From Mobilibacterium timonense (GTDB lineage: Bacteria; Bacillota; Clostridia; Peptostreptococcales; Anaerovoracaceae): a stretch of DNA of 64,000 nucleotides. The stretch spans positions 124,001 through 188,000 of the forward strand of contig NZ_FUHN01000006.1 in the NCBI RefSeq assembly GCF_900155555.1. Direction: 5' to 3'. The notes under the pieces were generated by a model, which was not told the DNA's origin, searched no databases, and saw only the letters and a program-made list of their open reading frames with translations. This document shows positions 33,205 through 42,359 of this stretch, one piece after another; the stretch's first letter is position 1, and every line of letters begins with the position of its first letter. Made by a program: the position numbers and the translations under genes.

Positions 33205-35403
33205 ATGGATCAGGAACAGATACGCATTATACGTGCCGTCCGTCGGTTTCAGAACCGGGACACAGATGCCTACAATGAAATATACATGCATACGGTGAGG
33301 CGTCTTTCTGTCTATGCCCGGGCCCTGGCAGGATCTCTGACGGGTGGCTCTTCCGGCGCCGCGGAACCCGGCGAAAAGGGCAGCCGGGTCAGGCGTCAGG
33401 AAGAGGAGGCGGCTCAGAAGAGAGCCCAGAAGGACGCGGAGGATCTCCTGGCCGACACCATCAGGGAAATCACGGACGACCTGGGCAACCTGCGGTCACC
33501 AGATGCATACGACACGTGGAGCCTTGGAGTGCTGAGGCGCCACGCCCGCCAGCGCCAGCTCCAGTTCATCAGAGCCCAGGGCCAGAGCACCAGCCCTGCC
33601 GGGGAGAAGGGCGTCACCACCGACACCATAAGCGCCACTTTTGCCATGGGCCTCGACGAGGCGATCAACGGCGCTTTCCTGGAAAACAGGTCCACCAACG
33701 TGAACGCCATATCAAGCCTTCCTCGCCGTGAGACCGTGTTCGACGATCCGGGCTGGGCCTATGACGGCAACATCGGTGCCGGGATCTGGAGCATCAACCA
33801 GGCTGTCCTCGGGGCATTGGAAAAAATGGAGATTCCTTCGGTGATCGCCACCGTGGCGGCCTACGGAGAGGGACTTTCTGTGGAACAGATCGCAGCGGCC
33901 CTCGACCAGACCATCGGTGACACCAAACGAATGATGGTGGCTGACCGTCGCCAGATATCCGGGGCGCTTGAGGGCTTCGGGAAGATGGGTCTTGAGGGCG
34001 CCGGGACGCCGGCGCAGTTCACAGGCGCGGCGATAAGATCGCTTTCACAGGATGGAAAAACTCTCTTGCCTGAGGGCGGAGAGCAGCGCATATACAAGCA
34101 GGTGGTGAGGGCCGCGGGGCTCAGGGGGCTCGTGAATCCGTACACCGGGAAAAAAGGGCTTTTCGGCCGCCGGAAAAAAGAGACGGAGACGTATCCTGAG
34201 GCGAACCCGCTTTTCGCAGGTGACATCGCTGCGGAAAAGCCTCCGACAGCACCTCAGGTCGTTGCGGATGCCAGCGACGAGGGGAGCTCAGAACCGGAGA
34301 TAGCAGTGGAGCGCGAGACACAGGAAGAGCATCCGGCGGTACAGGATGCCGGATCCGTAACTGAGGCCGAACAGACATCTGAGCCATCGGTTACATCCGC
34401 AGCTGACAAGACAGATGCGGATTCTGGAGACAAGACAGAGACGCCTGCTGCACATGTGGAAAATACTTCAGCCCAGGCGGAGGCCGGTCCAGCGACGGAA
34501 GACATGATATCGACACCTGCGGACGAGATATCAACGCAGGAGATAACGGGATCCACGCCGGAGTCAGGCTTAACTTCGACTGCTATCAGGGGAGAGGTGC
34601 CGACGGGCGAGATAGGACATGACGGACAGAGCAAAGAGGAGATCGCAGAAGAGACCTCCGTGAAGAATTCCGGAAGGGGATCCGGAATGACCACAGGGAA
34701 GAAGCTCGCAGTGCTCATCGTCTTCCTGCTCATAGCCGCTATCGCCGCCGCGGCGTACTACTATTTTTACCGGTACATACCGGCAGAAGACCGGGCACAG
34801 CAGAGGGCCGTGCAGCAGACCGCCGGCGCCGTCATGCAGGATGCGGTGACGAAGGTGGGATCCCAGCTCGACGCGGGAGAGGACTTCCTCGGCAAGACCG
34901 CAGACGCGCAGATCGTGCTGGCCTGGAAGAACGCTTTGAAGGGCGGCATCAAGGACCAGGACGCCCAGTACTATCTGGCCGACATCAACGGGGACGGTGT
35001 GCCGGAGATGCTGAGCACAAGCGAGTCCAGCGCCGTTCTCTACACGGTTTACAAGGCAAAGCTCTACTCTCTGAAGCAGTCGCCTGGGATCATCGGCTAC
35101 ATCCAGGGAGCGAATACCGTTTGCTTCTCCTACCAGGACGGAGATAAGGCGGGAGATAACATCTACAAGATAGTCAACGGGCAGTTCCAGAGGACGGCCT
35201 ACGGACAGTACGAGCTTCGGTTCTGGTCCAGCTTCCTCGAGGATACCGGTTGGTACAGCTGGAACGGCCAGGAAGTGGACGCCACAGAATACGCCAAGAG
35301 CAAGAAGGCGGCCTTCAACGAAAACAGCGCCGTATATCTCTACGGCGGCAAGTCCACCTCATACGACTACAACTCCATCGGGAGCGCCATCGACAAGTAT
35401 TGA
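33205..35403 (+). CDS. membrane-anchored sigma-factor-like protein
   Basis: 732 residues. The N-terminus resembles an ECF sigma factor in two parts: a region-2-like segment (DAYNEIYMHTVRRLSVYARALA, then after a charged insertion AEDLLADTIREITDDLGNL...YDTWSLGVLRRHARQRQL) and a region-4-like helix-turn-helix near 200-260 (ALEKMEIPSVIATVAAYGEGLSVEQIAAAL...TKRMMVADRRQI). A long Glu/Thr/Ser/Ala-rich linker (about 345-495) follows, then one membrane helix (about 502-522, KLAVLIVFLLIAAIAAAAYYYF) and an outside domain with DINGDGVPEML, an FG-GAP-like calcium loop. This would be a one-protein outside-to-transcription link. ATG 33205 is chosen; its ribosome binding site is weak, and a TTG at 33187 is possible. 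Confidence 0.72.
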   Translation: MDQEQIRIIRAVRRFQNRDTDAYNEIYMHTVRRLSVYARALAGSLTGGSSGAAEPGEKGSRVRRQEEEAAQKRAQKDAEDLLADTIREITDDLGNLRSPDAYDTWSLGVLRRHARQRQLQFIRAQGQSTSPAGEKGVTTDTISATFAMGLDEAINGAFLENRSTNVNAISSLPRRETVFDDPGWAYDGNIGAGIWSINQAVLGALEKMEIPSVIATVAAYGEGLSVEQIAAALDQTIGDTKRMMVADRRQISGALEGFGKMGLEGAGTPAQFTGAAIRSLSQDGKTLLPEGGEQRIYKQVVRAAGLRGLVNPYTGKKGLFGRRKKETETYPEANPLFAGDIAAEKPPTAPQVVADASDEGSSEPEIAVERETQEEHPAVQDAGSVTEAEQTSEPSVTSAADKTDADSGDKTETPAAHVENTSAQAEAGPATEDMISTPADEISTQEITGSTPESGLTSTAIRGEVPTGEIGHDGQSKEEIAEETSVKNSGRGSGMTTGKKLAVLIVFLLIAAIAAAAYYYFYRYIPAEDRAQQRAVQQTAGAVMQDAVTKVGSQLDAGEDFLGKTADAQIVLAWKNALKGGIKDQDAQYYLADINGDGVPEMLSTSESSAVLYTVYKAKLYSLKQSPGIIGYIQGANTVCFSYQDGDKAGDNIYKIVNGQFQRTAYGQYELRFWSSFLEDTGWYSWNGQEVDATEYAKSKKAAFNENSAVYLYGGKSTSYDYNSIGSAIDKY

Positions 35404-35509
35404 TGGCATAGAAAAGGGTAATTGGCGATCACAAACACAATAGATGGGAGAACCGGAGGATCGGGGTGCCGAGGCCGTTTTTTTTCCCGTCGTCTAAGCG
35501 AGAAGAAGA

Positions 35510-36673
35510 ATGCTCAATTACAGTTCATATAAAATGATCTGCCTGCTCGGGGTCATGGGGGCTCTGTCCATTCTGTGGAGGGTCAACTGGAACATGGGTT
35601 CTGAGCGGCAGGTGAAACTTTTCAGAAGGGTGCTGATCCTCTATATAGTATACACGGGCTCAAATTTCCTGTGGGCCATGGGGGAGAGCAGGACCATTCC
35701 GTTTTGCATACCGGCGAACTACGTTCTGAACTGCCTGATCTTTATTTCGATCAGCGTAATGATGTACTGCTGGTTCGCCTACTGCGTGACTACCATACAC
35801 CGGAATGATGACTACAGCATGAGGCTCAGGATCGCGTCCATGATACCGATGTTCATATCCATATTCATGAGCATCGCCAGCATGTGGACACATCATATGT
35901 TCTATATTACGAGTTACAACTATTACCTGGAAGGCAGACTGTATGGCGTAAAGATGTTGCTGGACTATTTCTACGTAGTCGTGGCAACGATATATGCTTT
36001 GTGGTCTGCGTACAGGGCGGAAAATCACAGACAGCGTATGATCTGCCTGAACATGGCCTGGTTCATATTCGTTCCGATAGGGACCGTGTTCCTGAACTAC
36101 CTGGTCCCGGAGGAACCGGCGCTGGAATGCGTGGCATTTTTCTCCATCCTCTGGATATTCCTGAACATGCAGGACATGAGGGTGTACAACGACGCCCTGA
36201 CGGGTATGAACAACAGGCGGAGGCTGGACGAATACATCGGAGACAGGATAGAGACCATACCGAAGCTCGGCCCTTTTTACGTCTTTCTAGTGGACATCAA
36301 TGATTTCAAGCAGATCAACGATACAAGGGGGCACGCTTCCGGAGACCGGGCGCTTGTGATGGTCTCGCAGGCCATGAAAAAGTCCTCCGGACAGTGGGGC
36401 GGTTTCGCTGCCAGGTTTGGCGGCGACGAGTTCGTGCTGATCTGCGATGCCCGGAAGGGTGATCCGCAGGCCATCATAAGTTCCACCAGGAAAGATCTCG
36501 ACGAGATCCTCAGGGGAGATCCCGAGGTCGCCGAATGGGGCATGACCATCAGCGTGGGTTACACAGAGGTGACATCACCTGACGAAGACGGAAGGCATAT
36601 ACTGACCCGCGCCGACCGTATGCTCTACGAGGAAAAGAACGCTTTCCACGGCGGGAGAATGCGGCAGGAATAA
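35510..36673 (+). CDS. membrane diguanylate cyclase
   Basis: 387 residues. Six or seven hydrophobic helices fill residues 1-215, a membrane sensor domain with many Tyr/Trp/Met. A GGDEF domain follows with DALTGMNNRRRLDEYI, VDINDFKQINDTRGHASGD and an intact ARFGGDEFVLIC (about 302), so it should make cyclic-di-GMP. No RxxD inhibitory site is present five residues before GGDEF. It follows the sigma-like gene by 106 bases; co-transcription is possible. Confidence 0.9.
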   Translation: MLNYSSYKMICLLGVMGALSILWRVNWNMGSERQVKLFRRVLILYIVYTGSNFLWAMGESRTIPFCIPANYVLNCLIFISISVMMYCWFAYCVTTIHRNDDYSMRLRIASMIPMFISIFMSIASMWTHHMFYITSYNYYLEGRLYGVKMLLDYFYVVVATIYALWSAYRAENHRQRMICLNMAWFIFVPIGTVFLNYLVPEEPALECVAFFSILWIFLNMQDMRVYNDALTGMNNRRRLDEYIGDRIETIPKLGPFYVFLVDINDFKQINDTRGHASGDRALVMVSQAMKKSSGQWGGFAARFGGDEFVLICDARKGDPQAIISSTRKDLDEILRGDPEVAEWGMTISVGYTEVTSPDEDGRHILTRADRMLYEEKNAFHGGRMRQE

Positions 36674-36718
36674 GAAGAAAAACGGGGGTGTCGCGTTATT
36701 GCGGCATCCCCGTAGCAG

Positions 36719-36753
36719 CGACAGATACTTACCGGTATCTGTCGTATTTTTTT
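36719..36753. terminator. terminator shared by convergent genes
   Basis: CGACAGATAC pairs with GTATCTGTCG, loop TTACCG, followed on plus by T7. A second hairpin (GGGGGTGTCGC/GCGGCATCCCC) lies just upstream. The plus-strand terminator overlaps the last codons and stop of the convergent HAD gene. Confidence 0.8.
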
Positions 36754-37313
36754 GTCATGCAGCCGGCCTCTTCCGCGGCCTTCAGCGCGTAATCCGAATC
36801 GTCGTGCACCATGGTCTCTTCCGGCTTTGCACCCATGTGCCTGCACACCCTACGGAATATGTCCGGGGAGTCCTTTCTCATCCCCAGGCCCTCCGAGGTG
36901 AAGATCTCGTCTATGTGGTCGAGCACACCCAGACGACCCATGGCCGCGGCCACCTGGTGAGCAGTGCTGTTGGACAGAATCACCATGAAGCACTTGTCCT
37001 TCTCAGCTTCCTCTATTGCCTCCATGGCGTCGGGAAAAAGCTTCAGCTCCTCCTCGTACTGGTGATCCAGGTAGGACATCATCCCCCGGGAGACATCTTC
37101 CGGGGATCCGAGGTCCCACCTCTCCGCCAGGTACTGGCACACCTCTGGAAAGGTCATGGGATCCAGTATCCCCGCCAGCCCCTCCGGAGAGGCGAATCCG
37201 CGTGATCTCAGGTAGTCGGAGGAGATGTTGTCCCACATCCTCATGGAATCCAGGAGGGTTCCGTCCATATCGAATATGTGGAGCCTGACAGGCTTCTTGC
37301 TGATCTCAGTCAT
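36729..37313 (-). CDS. HAD-superfamily phosphatase
   Basis: 194-residue cytoplasmic hydrolase. Motif I LHIFDMDGTLLDSM with the two catalytic Asp, motif II MVILSNSTAHQV, Lys in GMRKDSPDIF and motif IV VHDDSDYALKAAEEAG. A helical cap lies between motifs I and II, so it is a phosphoglycolate/beta-phosphoglucomutase-like subfamily I member; the substrate is not clear. GAAGGGG lies before ATG 37313. It follows pepT by 20 bases, so both are likely one transcript. Confidence 0.88.
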   Translation of the reverse strand: MTEISKKPVRLHIFDMDGTLLDSMRMWDNISSDYLRSRGFASPEGLAGILDPMTFPEVCQYLAERWDLGSPEDVSRGMMSYLDHQYEEELKLFPDAMEAIEEAEKDKCFMVILSNSTAHQVAAAMGRLGVLDHIDEIFTSEGLGMRKDSPDIFRRVCRHMGAKPEETMVHDDSDYALKAAEEAGCMTKKYDRYR

Positions 37314-37333
37314 ATGTCCCCTTCTGCTCTTGC

Positions 37334-38551
37334 TTATTTTGCGAATTCCTTTATGAGCGCCACGAGTATCTCAACGGACTTGTCCATTCCCTCTACGGTG
37401 ATGTGCTCGAAAGGACCGTGGTACGCATGCCCGCCGGTCCCCAGGTTCGGGCAGGGCAGTCCCATGAAGCTCAGCTGGGCTCCGTCTGTGCCGCCTCTTA
37501 CGGGTATGATGGCCGGCTCCATGCCTGCGTCTCTGATGGCGGCCTTCGCCTTTTCGGTGATCTCAGGATACTTCTCGATGACCTCCGACATGTTCTTGTA
37601 CTGTTCTTTTATGGTCAGCTTTACACGTCCCTCGCCGTACTTCTCGTTGAGGAACTTAGCCGCGTGCTCCATCACGCGGTGGCGGTCCTGGAAGACGCGG
37701 GAGTCGTGGTCTCTCAGAATGTAGGTGAGCTTTGCCTCGCTCACGGATCCGGTGGAGTGGATCAGGTGGTAAAATCCCTCGTGGTCCTCCGTGCGCTCCG
37801 GCCTCTCGGCGGCAGGGAGGAGCGAGTCGAATTCCATGGCCACCAGGGCCGCGTTTATCATGATGTCTTTTGCTGAACCAGGGTGGACGCTCTCGCCCTT
37901 GAACTCAACTGTAGCCATTGCGGCGTTGAAGGTCTCGTACTGGAGCTCACCCTCCTGATCGCCGTCCAGGGTGTAGGCGTATTTTGCTCCGAATCTCTCC
38001 ACATCGAAGGCGTAGGTGCCGGCGCCGATCTCCTCGTCAGGAGTGAAGGCTATGGAAAGAGGCCCGTGAGGGATGTTATTCTCGGAAAGTTCCTGTATCG
38101 CCGTCATGATCTCCGCGATGCCGGCCTTGTCGTCTGCGCCCAGTACGGTGGTGCCGTCCGATGTGATGAGGGTCCTTCCTTTGAGAGAAGGGAGATGTGG
38201 AAAAACAGAAGGTTCGAGGCTCCTGCCTGAGTTTCCGAGGGCCAGCGATCCTCCGTCGTAGTTCTCGTGGATCACAGGCTTTATATCGTGATCGCAAAAG
38301 TCTGAAACGGTGTCCATGTGGGCGATGAATCCGATCGGGGTCTTATTTTCGAGTCCTGGAGTGGCAGGGATATGACCATAGACATAGCAGTGCTCGTCTA
38401 TTGCGGCATCGCTGACTCCCAGTTCGTGGAGCTCCTCCACCAGCATGTTGCCCAGGTCGAACTGGCACTGGCTGGACGGATGCGTATAGCTGTTCTCATC
38501 GCTCGGGGTGCGGACCACCACGTACTTAAGCAATCTTTCGTAAGCTTTCAT
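37334..38551 (-). CDS. pepT: peptidase T (tripeptidase)
   Basis: 405-residue M20-family metallopeptidase that removes N-terminal residues from tripeptides. Zinc-site motifs: GFIAHMDTVSDF, VLGADDKAGIAEI, AFTPDEEIGAG (the catalytic Glu pair), ESVHPGSAKD and the C-terminal GTGGHAYHGPFEHI. ATG 38551 has AGGAGGAACGAA directly upstream; earlier in-frame codons (to 38695) lack a ribosome binding site and run into the inverted repeat. Fits a peptide-fermenting anaerobe. Confidence 0.95.
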   Translation of the reverse strand: MKAYERLLKYVVVRTPSDENSYTHPSSQCQFDLGNMLVEELHELGVSDAAIDEHCYVYGHIPATPGLENKTPIGFIAHMDTVSDFCDHDIKPVIHENYDGGSLALGNSGRSLEPSVFPHLPSLKGRTLITSDGTTVLGADDKAGIAEIMTAIQELSENNIPHGPLSIAFTPDEEIGAGTYAFDVERFGAKYAYTLDGDQEGELQYETFNAAMATVEFKGESVHPGSAKDIMINAALVAMEFDSLLPAAERPERTEDHEGFYHLIHSTGSVSEAKLTYILRDHDSRVFQDRHRVMEHAAKFLNEKYGEGRVKLTIKEQYKNMSEVIEKYPEITEKAKAAIRDAGMEPAIIPVRGGTDGAQLSFMGLPCPNLGTGGHAYHGPFEHITVEGMDKSVEILVALIKEFAK

Positions 38552-38653
38552 TTCGTTCCTCCTGTAAAAGCAGTGCATCACATGATCTGCTGAAAATTCA
38601 ATGCAGACTGATTTTAACATAATTGAGGGCGGTTGGGCAGACTGTCCTTGAAA

Positions 38654-38693
38654 GGCGGACACTTTACCGGAATAAACGGGAAAAGTGTCCGCC
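38654..38693. repeat. long inverted repeat between pepT and the yitT-like gene
   Basis: GGCGGACACTTT (38654-38665) and AAAGTGTCCGCC (38682-38693) are perfect 12-base arms around a 16-base centre that itself holds CCG/CGG. No T run follows on plus, and only TTTC on minus. It could be an operator, a cruciform-forming site or a remnant of a small transposable element. Confidence 0.7.
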
Positions 38694-38753
38694 ACAGGTA
38701 GAAATGTTTCTGAAAAAATACAATCGAGGGGTGGACGGGAAAGTTTAAAATGT

Positions 38754-38863
38754 TAGAATATTTTTGCGTCTTGCGGACGCATACACAGATTTTACCGCGG
38801 AGGGGTGCATCTCCGCGTACTAATTGACGCACCGGATCCTGGCAGGTTCGGCGCGTTTTTTTT
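38754..38863 (+). promoter_or_regulatory. leader with terminator/antiterminator pairing before the yitT-like gene
   Basis: After an extended -10 box (TGTTAGAAT, 38751-38759) three stems follow: TGCGTC/GACGCA (38765-38781), CGCGGAG/CTCCGCG (38796-38817), and a terminator GACGCACCGGA/TTCGGCGCGTT (38826-38857) with T8. TGCGTC could instead pair with the GACGCA at 38826 and break the terminator. This is the layout of an attenuator or riboswitch; I recognise no known ligand class. Confidence 0.5.
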
Positions 38864-38916
38864 CGCAGATATCAGGCATCGCTATATATAAGGTAACAGA
38901 AAGTAGTAGGTGAAAG

Positions 38917-39837
38917 ATGAAGTTCAACTTTAGAAAATTCCTGATCCAGGCGGCCCAGATAACTGTGGGCAACGCCCTCAGTGCCTTCGCCATCGCGTGC
39001 TTCGTGCTTCCGTACGACATGGTCGCATCAGGGATCTCCGGCTTCGGAAGAATGTCTCACTATTATTTCGGGTTCAGCGTGTCCGGGACGGTATTGGTGA
39101 TCAACATCGCTCTGTTCATACTGGGCTGGGTTTGCCTCGGGAATCGTTTCGCGCTGTCGATACTGGTCGGCTCCCTGACATTCCCTCTTTTCCTGGACCT
39201 GTTCCAGAACATCGCAGCACTTCAGCACCTGGTGGACGACCCGCTGTTGGCGGCCATCTGCGCAGGTATCGTCGACGGCCTCGGCCTCGGCATTATAATC
39301 AGGTGCGGCGGCTCCACGGGCGGCATCGACGTGCCGCCGATCATCCTCAACAGGAAGTTTGGGGTCAAGGTCGCTCCGCTCATGTACATGTTCGACATGC
39401 TGATATTCCTGATACAGCTCCCTATCACCAAGACAAACGGTATCATCCTGGGACTCCTGTATGCAATCATCTACAGCATCGTGATGAACAGGGTGATCGT
39501 GATGGATCAGGGAGGCATGCAGATGTTCATCTTCAGCAAGAACATCGACGAGATCAACGAGAGGCTGCTGGAGATCGGCTTCGGAACCACAATGTTCCAC
39601 GCTACAGGCGGCTACCTCAGAGAGCCGCAGGACGTCTGCTACTGCGTAGTCAGCAGCCGCAACCTGAACAGGGTGAAGAGGGAGGCCCTCGCCATAGACA
39701 AAAAAGCCTTCATCAGCATCAGCAGCGCCAGCGAGGTCAACGGAAACGGCTTCACCATGCTGCTGAGGGACGAGGACTATAATCCGGATCCGACACACAG
39801 AAGGGACGGCGGGGAGATCGCAGAGACCAAGCTGTAG
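38917..39837 (+). CDS. YitT-family (DUF2179) membrane protein
   Basis: 306 residues. Five or six membrane helices (about 9-190) with the family motif GGSTGGIDVPPIIL between them, then a cytoplasmic DUF2179 domain (about 225-285; MQMFIFSKNIDEI, LREPQDVCYCVVSSRNLNRVK). Function is unknown; relatives are often annotated as possible transporters. AGGTGAAAG precedes the start. A leader with a terminator lies between its promoter and the gene, so expression is likely conditional. Confidence 0.9.
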   Translation: MKFNFRKFLIQAAQITVGNALSAFAIACFVLPYDMVASGISGFGRMSHYYFGFSVSGTVLVINIALFILGWVCLGNRFALSILVGSLTFPLFLDLFQNIAALQHLVDDPLLAAICAGIVDGLGLGIIIRCGGSTGGIDVPPIILNRKFGVKVAPLMYMFDMLIFLIQLPITKTNGIILGLLYAIIYSIVMNRVIVMDQGGMQMFIFSKNIDEINERLLEIGFGTTMFHATGGYLREPQDVCYCVVSSRNLNRVKREALAIDKKAFISISSASEVNGNGFTMLLRDEDYNPDPTHRRDGGEIAETKL

Positions 39838-40021
39838 AAAACGCCGCCGGGCAGCCGCTGATCTGCTGCCGCAGACACCTGACGGAAAAATAACTCTTTT
39901 TCCCCGCGATTTTGACTCCGAAACGCCGTGCAATTGTTCGGCATCTGATGCATAATATGACACAGGCCGGCAAAAAAAGGCTGCCGGTCCTAGCTCAAGG
40001 ATGAATACAAGGAGTTGTCAC

Positions 40022-41689
40022 ATGAAAACAGATGTTCAAATCGCTCAGGAAGCAGTTATGAAACCGATCCAGGAGATCGCTGACGGTCTCGGCATCCATC
40101 CGGAGGCAGTGGAGCCTTACGGACGATACAAGGCCAAGATCGATCTGCGCAAACAGCCGGATCTGGGAGACAAGACCGGCAAGCTGGTTCTCGTGACAGC
40201 CATCAACCCTACTCCGGCAGGAGAGGGCAAGACCACCACTAACGTCGGCCTTTCCATGGCGCTGAACAAGATGGGAAAAAAGGCCATCTGCACTCTGAGA
40301 GAGCCTTCTCTCGGACCTTGCTTCGGCATCAAGGGCGGCGCCGCGGGCGGCGGTTACGCTCAGGTGGTCCCAATGGATGATATAAACCTCCACTTCACCG
40401 GAGACTTCCACGCCATCACATCGGCCCACAACCTTCTGGCCGCACTGCTGGACAACCACATCCACCAGGGCAATCAGCTGGGCATCGTGACCAAGAGAAT
40501 CGTTTGGAAGAGAGTCATGGACATGAACGACAGGTCTCTCAGGAACATCGTCATCGGCCTTGGAAAAAAGGGCGACGGAGTCACCAGGGAGAGCGGCTTC
40601 GACATCACGGTGGCCTCGGAGATAATGGCCATCCTCTGTCTTGCCGACGGCATAGACGACCTGAAAGACAGGCTGTCCAGAATGGTGGTCGCATACAATG
40701 AAAAGGGCGAGCCTGTCACCGCCGGAGATCTGCAGGCAACAGGCGCTATGGCGCTCCTCCTGAAGGACGCCATCAAGCCGAATCTGGTGCAGACGTTGGA
40801 GAATACCCCGGCGTTCATTCACGGCGGACCTTTCGCCAACATCGCTCACGGCTGCAACTCCGTGATGGCTACCAAGACTGCCCTGAAGCTTGGTGATTAT
40901 GTAATTACAGAAGCCGGATTCGGCGCTGACCTGGGAGCCGAGAAGTTCTTCGATATCAAGTGCAGATATGCGGGTCTGAACCCTGACGCGGTCGTCATCG
41001 TTGCCACCGTAAGGGCCCTCAAGATGAACGGCGGGGTTCCTAAGACGAACCTGGCGGAGGAGAACCTCGAGGCTCTGAAGGCAGGAAGCGCCAACCTGGA
41101 GAGGCACATCGAGAACGTTGCAAAATTTGGTGTTCCTGCAGTTGTTGCCATCAACAGGTTCCCTACGGACACTGACGCCGAGCTCCAGCTCCTTGAGGAG
41201 ATCTGCAGATCCAAGGGCGTTGACTTCGTCCTGTCCGAGGTGTTCTCGAAGGGCGGCGAAGGCGGCCTGGAGCTGGCGGAGAAGGTAGTGGACATCTGCG
41301 AGAACAAGAAGTCAAACTTCTCGCCGCTCTACGATCTCGACCTGTCTATCAGAGAAAAGCTGGAGGTCATCGCAAAGGAGATCTACAGGGCCGACGGCGT
41401 GGAGTTCGAGCCTGCCGCAGAGAAGCAGCTCCAGACCCTCACGGACCTCGGCTACGACAAGCTTCCGATCTGTGTGGCCAAGACTCAATACTCCTTTACA
41501 GACGACCCGAAGGTGCTTGGTGCCCCGACCGGGTTCAAGATCCACGTGAGGGAGCTGAAGGTCAGCGCAGGCGCAGGGTTCATCGTTGCCCTCACAGGAA
41601 GCATCATGACCATGCCTGGTCTGCCTAAGGTACCAGCCGCCAACGGAATGGATATCTCCGCAGACGGCACCATCGTGGGACTGTCGTAG
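40022..41689 (+). CDS. fhs: formate-tetrahydrofolate ligase
   Basis: 555-residue ATP-dependent enzyme joining formate to tetrahydrofolate, a key one-carbon step in acetogens and amino-acid fermenters. P-loop [21 protein letters not shown] near residue 60, then [23 protein letters not shown] and the conserved [23 protein letters not shown] 40022 has AAGGAG at 40009-40014; an in-frame ATG at 40001 has no such site. Stands alone with its own terminator. Confidence 0.97.
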   Translation: MKTDVQIAQEAVMKPIQEIADGLGIHPEAVEPYGRYKAKIDLRKQPDLGDKTGKLVLVTAINPTPAGEGKTTTNVGLSMALNKMGKKAICTLREPSLGPCFGIKGGAAGGGYAQVVPMDDINLHFTGDFHAITSAHNLLAALLDNHIHQGNQLGIVTKRIVWKRVMDMNDRSLRNIVIGLGKKGDGVTRESGFDITVASEIMAILCLADGIDDLKDRLSRMVVAYNEKGEPVTAGDLQATGAMALLLKDAIKPNLVQTLENTPAFIHGGPFANIAHGCNSVMATKTALKLGDYVITEAGFGADLGAEKFFDIKCRYAGLNPDAVVIVATVRALKMNGGVPKTNLAEENLEALKAGSANLERHIENVAKFGVPAVVAINRFPTDTDAELQLLEEICRSKGVDFVLSEVFSKGGEGGLELAEKVVDICENKKSNFSPLYDLDLSIREKLEVIAKEIYRADGVEFEPAAEKQLQTLTDLGYDKLPICVAKTQYSFTDDPKVLGAPTGFKIHVRELKVSAGAGFIVALTGSIMTMPGLPKVPAANGMDISADGTIVGLS

Positions 41690-41717
41690 ATCGTATATAA
41701 CAATATATCAAACGAAA

Positions 41718-41745
41718 GAGACTGCCGCCGGCGGTCTCTTTTTTT
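41718..41745 (+). terminator. intrinsic terminator of fhs
   Basis: GAGACTGCC pairs with GGCGGTCTC (one G-T), three-base loop, then a T run. Confidence 0.85.
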
Positions 41746-41752
41746 ACCTGAC

Positions 41753-41782
41753 CAAAAAAAGGAGCGCCCGTGACGGCACCCC
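41753..41782 (-). terminator. intrinsic terminator of the DUF2325-like gene
   Basis: On minus, GGGGTGCC (41775-41782) pairs with GGCGCTCC (41761-41768), followed by T7. Confidence 0.7.
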
Positions 41783-41835
41783 TCAATGGAAGAAAACAAA
41801 TAATAGTGGGTCAAGCGAAACCTTATTCCGGAAGA

Positions 41836-42123
41836 CTATGCGAATGCCGCATGCTCCTCCAGAATGTTCTTAAGAGCGTTCATGGAGCTGGTGTGGGACC
41901 GGGCGATGATGCAGTCACTGCCCTTGGTCTTGTCCAGCGCGCTCTTTACCATCTTGTGGGACATGGTGCTGGTGAAAAGCACCATGAGATCCGGGCTTCC
42001 TATCCGCGACCTCATTCCCTCGTTGAAGTCCACAAATACCTTGGCCTTGCAGTTGTACTTCCTGCAGAGCTGTTTGTATTTGCAGACCATGCATTCATTG
42101 CCTCCGATAATTACAACACTCAT
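41836..42123 (-). CDS. DUF2325-like small protein
   Basis: 95-residue cytoplasmic protein beginning MSVVIIGGNECMVCKYKQLCRKYNCKAKVFVDF, with four cysteines near the start, and ending in ARSHTSSMNALKNIL. The SVVIIGG start and the late S-H-x-S-x-x-A pattern resemble the DUF2325 family of unknown role. The CMVCKYKQLCRKYNC cysteines could bind a metal or be redox active. Single gene with its own terminator. Confidence 0.75.
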   Translation of the reverse strand: MSVVIIGGNECMVCKYKQLCRKYNCKAKVFVDFNEGMRSRIGSPDLMVLFTSTMSHKMVKSALDKTKGSDCIIARSHTSSMNALKNILEEHAAFA

Positions 42124-42240
42124 ATAACACCTGCCTTAAATAACATAAAGAATATTATTTTTATTAAACACATCTAACTTGACAATGAGGAGTATAACAG
42201 GACGGCAGGTTAAATGCAACTAACTAAATAAAAATTCATA

Positions 42241-42298
42241 AAAAGAACGGCTCGAAGCACCCGAGCGCCAAAGTTCCGTGCGCCAGAGCGTCGAGCCG
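42241..42298 (-). terminator. large hairpin terminator of the AI-2E-family gene
   Basis: On minus, CGGCTCGA pairs with TCGAGCCG around a 35-base interior that also folds (GGCGC repeats), followed by TTCTTTTTA. The remaining stretch 42300-42359 holds nothing I can name. Confidence 0.65.
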
Positions 42299-42359
42299 CC
42301 AAGATGCCGTTGTACCGAAGTGTCTAAGAGCTGAAGCGTTGAAGATACGCTATGATGCC

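Noticed and set aside
38552-38695. 48-residue N-terminal extension of pepT
   Set aside because: No ribosome binding site, no similarity to the family start, and it reads into the inverted repeat; ATG 38551 follows AGGAGG directly.
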